A stretch of DNA of 38,175 nt from Methanobacterium sp. (GTDB taxonomy: Archaea > Methanobacteriota > Methanobacteria > Methanobacteriales > Methanobacteriaceae). Below, one piece after another: positions 34,029 through 38,175 of the stretch. Numbering within the stretch: the stretch's first letter is position 1; every line of letters starts with the position of its first letter. The DNA lies in contig DUPR01000026.1 of NCBI GenBank assembly GCA_012838205.1, forward strand, positions 1 to 38,175. Direction: 5' to 3'. The notes below the pieces were generated by a model. That model worked only from the letters and a program-made list of their open reading frames with translations, was not told the DNA's origin and did no database searches. Position numbers and translations under genes: made by a program.

Positions 34029-35132
34029 TCAATGCTTAGTCAAAAGGGAACTGATGATTTTCTCCCAATCCTTGGCTGTTTTTTGGTAACTGAAATTTGT
34101 TTTCAGATTCTCTAATGCTTTGAGGGCTATTCTGTCCAGATTTTCATTGCTTAATGCTTTATCTATGTTTTTTGCTATGGTTTCAGGAGAGTTATCCTCC
34201 ATAATCAAACCGTTTTCCCCGTCAACAATTATATCCGGAATAGCACCTACTGGTGTGGCCAGTACTGGAGTTCCAGTGGCCATGGCCTCCAGCATGGTAT
34301 TGGGAAGTCCCTCAGTATAGGATGGTAGCACAATCAACTTAAATTCCTTCATGTAGGATGTTAATTCATGGTTGGGTATCCAACCTTTAATCTGGACATT
34401 TTTTATATGATTTTCTTCCAAATAAGAATTCATAGTGTCCATTAAATCACCATCCCCACAAATAATGAAGTTCACATCTGTGGATTTAACCAGGGGTATT
34501 GCCTGTAGGAAATTATGAAAACCTTTCTCTTCACTTAAACGTCCAACATAGGCCACGAAATTCTCCCTATCCATGACATTTTTCTCGATTTTCAGGTGTT
34601 CGGCTGGTATGAAATGGTGTCTGGCTATTTGAACCTTTTTTTGGTGTTTTTCAATGTTCCAGTTCACCAGTAGGCTGGGAGAATATATCACTAAACTGTC
34701 AATCAAGAAGAGGTTGAATTTTATTAATAGTTGACTGGTTAAGGGGAAATCTAGCCTGTTATCCTTTGGGGAGGAGCCCATGATTAGGATTAGCTTTTTT
34801 CCCAATATCTTGGCGGTGATCATGGGGATTATCATTTTATGGCCTAAGTAGAAAATCCAGATATCCACGTCACTGGATAAGCTATATAACTTGTGTGAAA
34901 TTTTTAGTTGGACATAAAGATAATAAAAGATTTGGCTGATGAAGTTGTCCTGTTTCCCATGAAGTAGGGCATCATCAGGGGCAATGTTTTCCAAGGATTT
35001 ATCAAATATTTTTATAACACGTAATGAGTCAGATAATGGTTTAATCAGTTTAGTGAGATTTTTAAAAGGCTTCAAATTAGCCTTGCCCATTATTGGGGAT
35101 ACTAACCCCAATCGTATTTCCTTTTTTTTCAT
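34029..35132 (-). CDS. Glycosyltransferase family 4
   Basis: A 367-residue GT-B enzyme. The C-terminal donor-binding half is classic for GT4: FVAYVGRLSEEKGFHNFLQA, FIICGDGDLMD, VQIKGWIPNHELTSYMKEF, and YTEGLPNTMLEAMATGTPVL with the Glu pair. VGAIPDIIVDGENGLI follows. The N-terminal acceptor half is less conserved. It is a separate transcription unit on the minus strand, about 125 bases from the next glycosyltransferase, with GGTG near its ATG. The sugar transferred cannot be determined. Confidence 0.93.
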   Translation of the reverse strand: MKKKEIRLGLVSPIMGKANLKPFKNLTKLIKPLSDSLRVIKIFDKSLENIAPDDALLHGKQDNFISQIFYYLYVQLKISHKLYSLSSDVDIWIFYLGHKMIIPMITAKILGKKLILIMGSSPKDNRLDFPLTSQLLIKFNLFLIDSLVIYSPSLLVNWNIEKHQKKVQIARHHFIPAEHLKIEKNVMDRENFVAYVGRLSEEKGFHNFLQAIPLVKSTDVNFIICGDGDLMDTMNSYLEENHIKNVQIKGWIPNHELTSYMKEFKLIVLPSYTEGLPNTMLEAMATGTPVLATPVGAIPDIIVDGENGLIMEDNSPETIAKNIDKALSNENLDRIALKALENLKTNFSYQKTAKDWEKIISSLLTKH

Positions 35133-35190
35133 ATAACACCAGAATCAAGATGAAAACTATTCATTTTTATATAAAAAGATAACTGCATTG

Positions 35191-35261
35191 TCATTTATCC
35201 AGAAAGCACTGCATTTATCCTAACATTCATTTATCAGAGAGCACTGCATTTCCGAACATTA
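35191..35261. repeat. Tandem duplication, 36-bp period, 2 imperfect copies
   Basis: TCATTTATCC-AGAAAGCACTGCATTT and TCATTTATC-AGAGAGCACTGCATTT begin at 35191 and 35227. The pair overlaps the region just after the stop of the glycosyltransferase at 35259. Confidence 0.8.
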
Positions 35262-36401
35262 CAATCTCTTTTTAAATTCATCTAAATATTTATCAGCTAT
35301 GATTTCCCAGTCGAAATTTTCAACTGCATAACTCCGGGCATTTTTTCCATCTTGCATGTTGTCTGATTCCAAATATTCGATTATCTGCTTAGGCACACTT
35401 TCACCTTGAATATCCAGGCTTATTCCACAATCCGCATCATCGATGATCATCTGGAGGTTAGGTATGTCTGAAACTATGCATTTGAGGCCCGAAGCCATTG
35501 CCTCTAACAGGGTTAAGGGTTGTCCCTCGTATTTGGAGATCAGTATATAGTAATCAGATGCTGAAAGAAGCTTAGGAGCCACCTTTTTATGGTCAATGTA
35601 TCCTAAAAATTTGATGTTCTGGAGGTTTTTGGTTTCCACCATCTTCCGGGCTCGTGGTAAGAGTTCTCCATCCCCAGCAAAAACTAGGATGGTGTTATTT
35701 ATTTCTTGACTGATCTGTGCAAAAAGTTCAATTAACTCCATCGGCCTTTTCTGGTCGCTGATTCGACCATAACTTAATATAATTTCCTTATCAAGGGGGA
35801 GGTCCAATTCCTGTTTTAATGAATCTTTTTTTCTAACTTTAAACAGGTCTATGTCCACACCATTGGGTATGTATTGGATATGGTCCTTGGGAATTCCTAA
35901 TTTCACCATTTCAGTTAGGACTGTAGGGTCAACTGCAGTGAAGTAGGTGTCTTTTTTGAATTTTTTCAGGCAATATTCATCAATATGGGATACTATCTTT
36001 TTGTAGACGTGGAGATGCCAGGGGTACACTTTTTCTGCCACTTGACCATGTGGTGTGGTGTGGACCGTGACTAGGCAATTGTCAAAGGGGATCTTGCCAA
36101 TGAATAGTGGATTGTGCAGCCATACAATATCATAATCATCCCCAGAATCTTTGAAATGTTTCCTGACTTTATTCCAGAATCGTAAAAGGCTCATACGCCC
36201 ATATTTAATTTCAGATCCCAGCTTTATGTCCGGCCCTACTGGTGAGCATACTTCGCAAGTTATTCCCTTTTCTTTTAACTTTTCAACTACGTTGTATGCT
36301 ACATTAGCGATTCCAGAACCCTGAGGATAGTATTCTGATGTGCAGACTAATATTTTCAATTTGGCATCCACCTGATATCCGGTTTTGGTTTTTAGTTCCA
36401 T
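35259..36401 (-). CDS. Glycosyltransferase family 4
   Basis: A 380-residue GT-B enzyme. The N-terminus is KILVCTSEYYPQGSGIANVA, typical of the acceptor-side Gly loop. VWLHNPLFIG, TVHTTPHGQVA, FTAVDPTVL and YIPNGVDIDLF follow. The donor half has LSYGRISDQKRPMELIELFA, VFAGDGELLPRA, IKFLGYIDHKKVAPKLLSAS and KYEGQPLTLLEAMASGLKCI. Both expected Glu residues are present. Its ATG overlaps the end of the CapK-like gene by ten bases and there is no strong ribosome site, so translation is probably coupled. The pair likely acts on the same polymer. Confidence 0.93.
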   Translation of the reverse strand: MELKTKTGYQVDAKLKILVCTSEYYPQGSGIANVAYNVVEKLKEKGITCEVCSPVGPDIKLGSEIKYGRMSLLRFWNKVRKHFKDSGDDYDIVWLHNPLFIGKIPFDNCLVTVHTTPHGQVAEKVYPWHLHVYKKIVSHIDEYCLKKFKKDTYFTAVDPTVLTEMVKLGIPKDHIQYIPNGVDIDLFKVRKKDSLKQELDLPLDKEIILSYGRISDQKRPMELIELFAQISQEINNTILVFAGDGELLPRARKMVETKNLQNIKFLGYIDHKKVAPKLLSASDYYILISKYEGQPLTLLEAMASGLKCIVSDIPNLQMIIDDADCGISLDIQGESVPKQIIEYLESDNMQDGKNARSYAVENFDWEIIADKYLDEFKKRL

Positions 36402-37681
36402 TTGATGTTAATCTTTGATTCAACTGATTTGAGTTTCTTATTACCTTTCCGGGATATTTCATCCACGATTTCGAATTGGAAATGTATATCCTCTTGGCCC
36501 AGGTATTGGTCTATTCTTTCTTTGACTGCAGTTAAGGTTTCATTGGTGAAGTCCTTGGTTTTTGTGATTTCGATGACGATGTGGTCTATTTTTTCCTGGG
36601 TGACTTTGAACTGGTTTATCTGGGAGAATGGTCTGAGTATTATGGTCCAGATTATGGGAGAATAGATTTTTCCAGTGGGTGTTTGGATGAATGAATCTTT
36701 CCTTCCTTCAATGCTTTCCATTAACTTGAGGCCCCGGCCACAGTTACACTTCTCATCACTGGGAATGGCCACATCTCCAATGGAGTATCTGATTAGGGGC
36801 ATTGTATAATTGTAGAGGCCAGTGTATATGATTTCACCCCTTTCTCCGGGGCTGACCTCTTCTCCATTGCTTATAAATTCCATTAAGACGGAGTCCATGT
36901 CCATATGGTATCCTGAATGTTCGGGACATTCCCATGCAGTTCTGCCTAGCTCGACGCAGCCGAATTGGTCGTATATTTTCTGTTGGAATGTTGATTCTAT
37001 GGTTTTTCTCATGTTTTCCATTAGCATTTCTGCAGTTGTGAAGATTATTTTGGGTTTGATCTTCAGGTGGTCTTGGTCCTTTAATTCCTTGGCCAGGAGG
37101 AAAATAGATGTTGCATATCCGTCGAGGATTTTGGGATTGAATTTTTCCAGGAATTCTATTTGTTGGTTCACATCCTCAAATAGTGAGATGTATTCTGGTG
37201 CGAATATTCTCAGTTTCTGGAACCATTTTTTGGGTTTTGCCTGGTAGGATGCGGTGATCACCGCCCATTTGTCGCGTACTTTCTGTCCGCAGGCAAGGTT
37301 GGGTCGGAGGGCTACTGCTTTCTGGTAGTCTTCATCTTTTGTGCAGTAGACCATGGTTAATGGTTTTCCTGTGGAGCCACTGGTGTGTGGTTTCCAGCAT
37401 TTGGATGTGTCAACTCCGCGAGCTATGGTTCCATTGGGATAATGGTCTTTGATGTCCTGTTTGGTGGTGATGGGGATTTTTTTAATATCTTCCAATGATT
37501 TGATATCATCGGGGTAGATGCCGGCTGATTTGAACTTCTGATGGTAGAGGGGGATGTTTTTGTAGGAGTGGGTTAGGATGCTTTTGAGCATTTTGAATTG
37601 TAATTTTTCCAGTTCACTTGTTGGAAGCCACTGGTTTTTCATGCATCTTCTCAGGTTAATGAATTTCTGGATATTTCCCAT
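36392..37681 (-). CDS. CapK/PaaK-like adenylate-forming enzyme (second copy)
   Basis: A 429-residue homologue of the enzyme at 32557-33897. The ATP-loop motif is PHTSGSTGKPLTM. IYDQFGCVELGRTAWEC, MPLIRYSIGDVAI and the CNCGRGLKLMESIEGR segment follow. The terminal part, EIVDEISRKGNKKLKSVESK, holds the lysine-rich end. Motifs are complete, but the overall sequence is clearly diverged from the first copy, so this is not a recent duplication. GAGG seven bases before ATG 37681 supports the start. It is operon-linked to a glycosyltransferase, suggesting it modifies the growing glycan or its carrier. The activated acid is unknown. Confidence 0.88.
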   Translation of the reverse strand: MGNIQKFINLRRCMKNQWLPTSELEKLQFKMLKSILTHSYKNIPLYHQKFKSAGIYPDDIKSLEDIKKIPITTKQDIKDHYPNGTIARGVDTSKCWKPHTSGSTGKPLTMVYCTKDEDYQKAVALRPNLACGQKVRDKWAVITASYQAKPKKWFQKLRIFAPEYISLFEDVNQQIEFLEKFNPKILDGYATSIFLLAKELKDQDHLKIKPKIIFTTAEMLMENMRKTIESTFQQKIYDQFGCVELGRTAWECPEHSGYHMDMDSVLMEFISNGEEVSPGERGEIIYTGLYNYTMPLIRYSIGDVAIPSDEKCNCGRGLKLMESIEGRKDSFIQTPTGKIYSPIIWTIILRPFSQINQFKVTQEKIDHIVIEITKTKDFTNETLTAVKERIDQYLGQEDIHFQFEIVDEISRKGNKKLKSVESKINIKWN

Positions 37682-37804
37682 GATAGGTCCTCGCTTAATA
37701 ACAAATTAGATAGTATTCGTGATTTATTAGAGTATAGATTATTAATAAATAATATTTAGGAGTAATTAAGTTTATATTTGAAAGTGCACCGATAGTTTTT
37801 CTCT

Positions 37805-37838
37805 GCATTGATTTGGGACTTGCATTGATTTGAGACTA
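37805..37838. repeat. Tandem duplication, 17-bp unit
   Basis: GCATTGATTTGGGACTT (37805-37821) is followed by GCATTGATTTGAGACTA (37822-37838), with two differences. Confidence 0.85.
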
Positions 37839-38000
37839 ATATGTGTTTATATTAGACTAATCATTTTCTTGGTGATTATGTTGAAATGGAAACTCTTGGC
37901 ATGGGAACTGGTCTTTTTTAATGCTATACCTACTGGTTTTAAAACTAAACTTTGACAAGAATTAGAAACAATATCAATTAGTGTAATGACCAGATTAGCT

Positions 38001-38010
38001 CCCCCCCCCC
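38001..38010. repeat. Homopolymer C10 tract followed by T6
   Basis: Ten C then six T in an AT-rich gap. A G5 run at 38042-38046 could pair with part of it. Length may vary by slippage or be miscalled. Confidence 0.8.
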
Positions 38011-38078
38011 TTTTTTGGGCGTAGTATAGAAAAACATTTTTGGGGGTTTTTTAGTTTAATTAGTTATGATTTGTATTA

Positions 38079-38175
38079 TTATACGTGTTCTATTAAATCA
38101 ACCCATCTACCAGTGATTTCATCCCATGAAAACTGTTCTTGAACGTAAGATTGGGCTTTTGCACCGTATTTATTT
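38079..38175 (-). CDS. C-terminal end of a probable glycosyltransferase (partial)
   Basis: An open frame enters from the right edge of the window and ends at TAA 38079-38081. The visible 31 residues read NKYGAKAQSYVQEQFSW followed by DEITGRWVDLIEHV. The pattern A...YVQEQFSWDEIT.RWVDLIE is the usual last helix of GT4 glycosyltransferases, where Phe-Ser-Trp precedes the closing helix. The location in a run of glycosyltransferases fits. The rest of the gene lies outside the window. Confidence 0.7.
   Translation of the reverse strand, partial: NKYGAKAQSYVQEQFSWDEITGRWVDLIEHV

Larger units (their letters stand above)
37682..38078. other. Intergenic region with repeat and C10 tract
   Basis: A 397-base AT-rich gap between two minus-strand genes. 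It holds a 17-base duplication, a C10 tract, and presumably the promoter of the CapK-like gene, for which no clear TATA box at the right distance was seen. Confidence 0.4.

Overview
The window looks like chromosomal DNA of a methanogenic archaeon of the order Methanobacteriales, probably Methanobacterium or a close relative. This is an inference from gene content and style. The DNA is AT-rich, ribosome binding sites are GGAGG/GGTG-like, and promoter elements resemble archaeal TATA boxes. Present are a double-domain KaiC-like ATPase, several HisKA_2-type sensor kinases with an EIHHRVKNN box, an archaeal zinc-finger/S1/OB/DHH protein, and a superoxide reductase plus rubrerythrin pair typical of strict anaerobes. 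No rRNA, tRNA, CRISPR array or intact insertion sequence was seen.

Region A (1-13,100) holds signalling, nucleic-acid and oxidative-stress genes. A minus-strand operon encodes a KaiC-like ATPase, a receiver protein interrupted by an in-frame TAA, and a receiver-like/HisKA_2 histidine kinase. It is followed by the DHH/OB protein, a small lipoprotein, desulfoferrodoxin and rubrerythrin. Next come a plus-strand membrane PAS histidine kinase, a coupled pair of small membrane proteins (OB-like and YdjM-like), and a soluble PAS-PAS histidine kinase on the minus strand.

Region B (13,770-38,175) is a large surface-polysaccharide locus with genes on both strands. It encodes RmlA, a TagF/TagB-like glycerophosphotransferase, a WbpP/GalE-like epimerase, an EamA transporter and a UDP-sugar 6-dehydrogenase. 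A coupled cytidylyltransferase-like/GpsA pair follows, then a Wzx-like flippase. A DegT aminotransferase is coupled to a fused oxidoreductase-acetyltransferase. There are five glycosyltransferases (one cut by the window edge), a three-gene dehydratase/nucleotidyltransferase/epimerase operon, and two CapK/PaaK-like adenylate-forming enzymes.

Taken together, region B can plausibly make a UDP-2,3-diacetamido-uronic acid (6-dehydrogenase, C3 oxidation, transamination, acetylation), at least one further nucleotide sugar, and an activated glycerol phosphate. GpsA would make sn-glycerol-3-phosphate, the neighbouring nucleotidyltransferase might activate it, and the TagF-like enzyme would transfer it. 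A teichoic-acid-like decoration in an archaeon is the most interesting biological hypothesis here.

Two DNA-level oddities stand out. Nearly every intergenic gap in region B carries a short tandem repeat (units of about 15-52 bp, 2-4 copies), some of which duplicate translation-start or TATA-like signals. One epimerase/dehydratase gene has no ATG, GTG or TTG at the expected start and seems to need an ATT codon.
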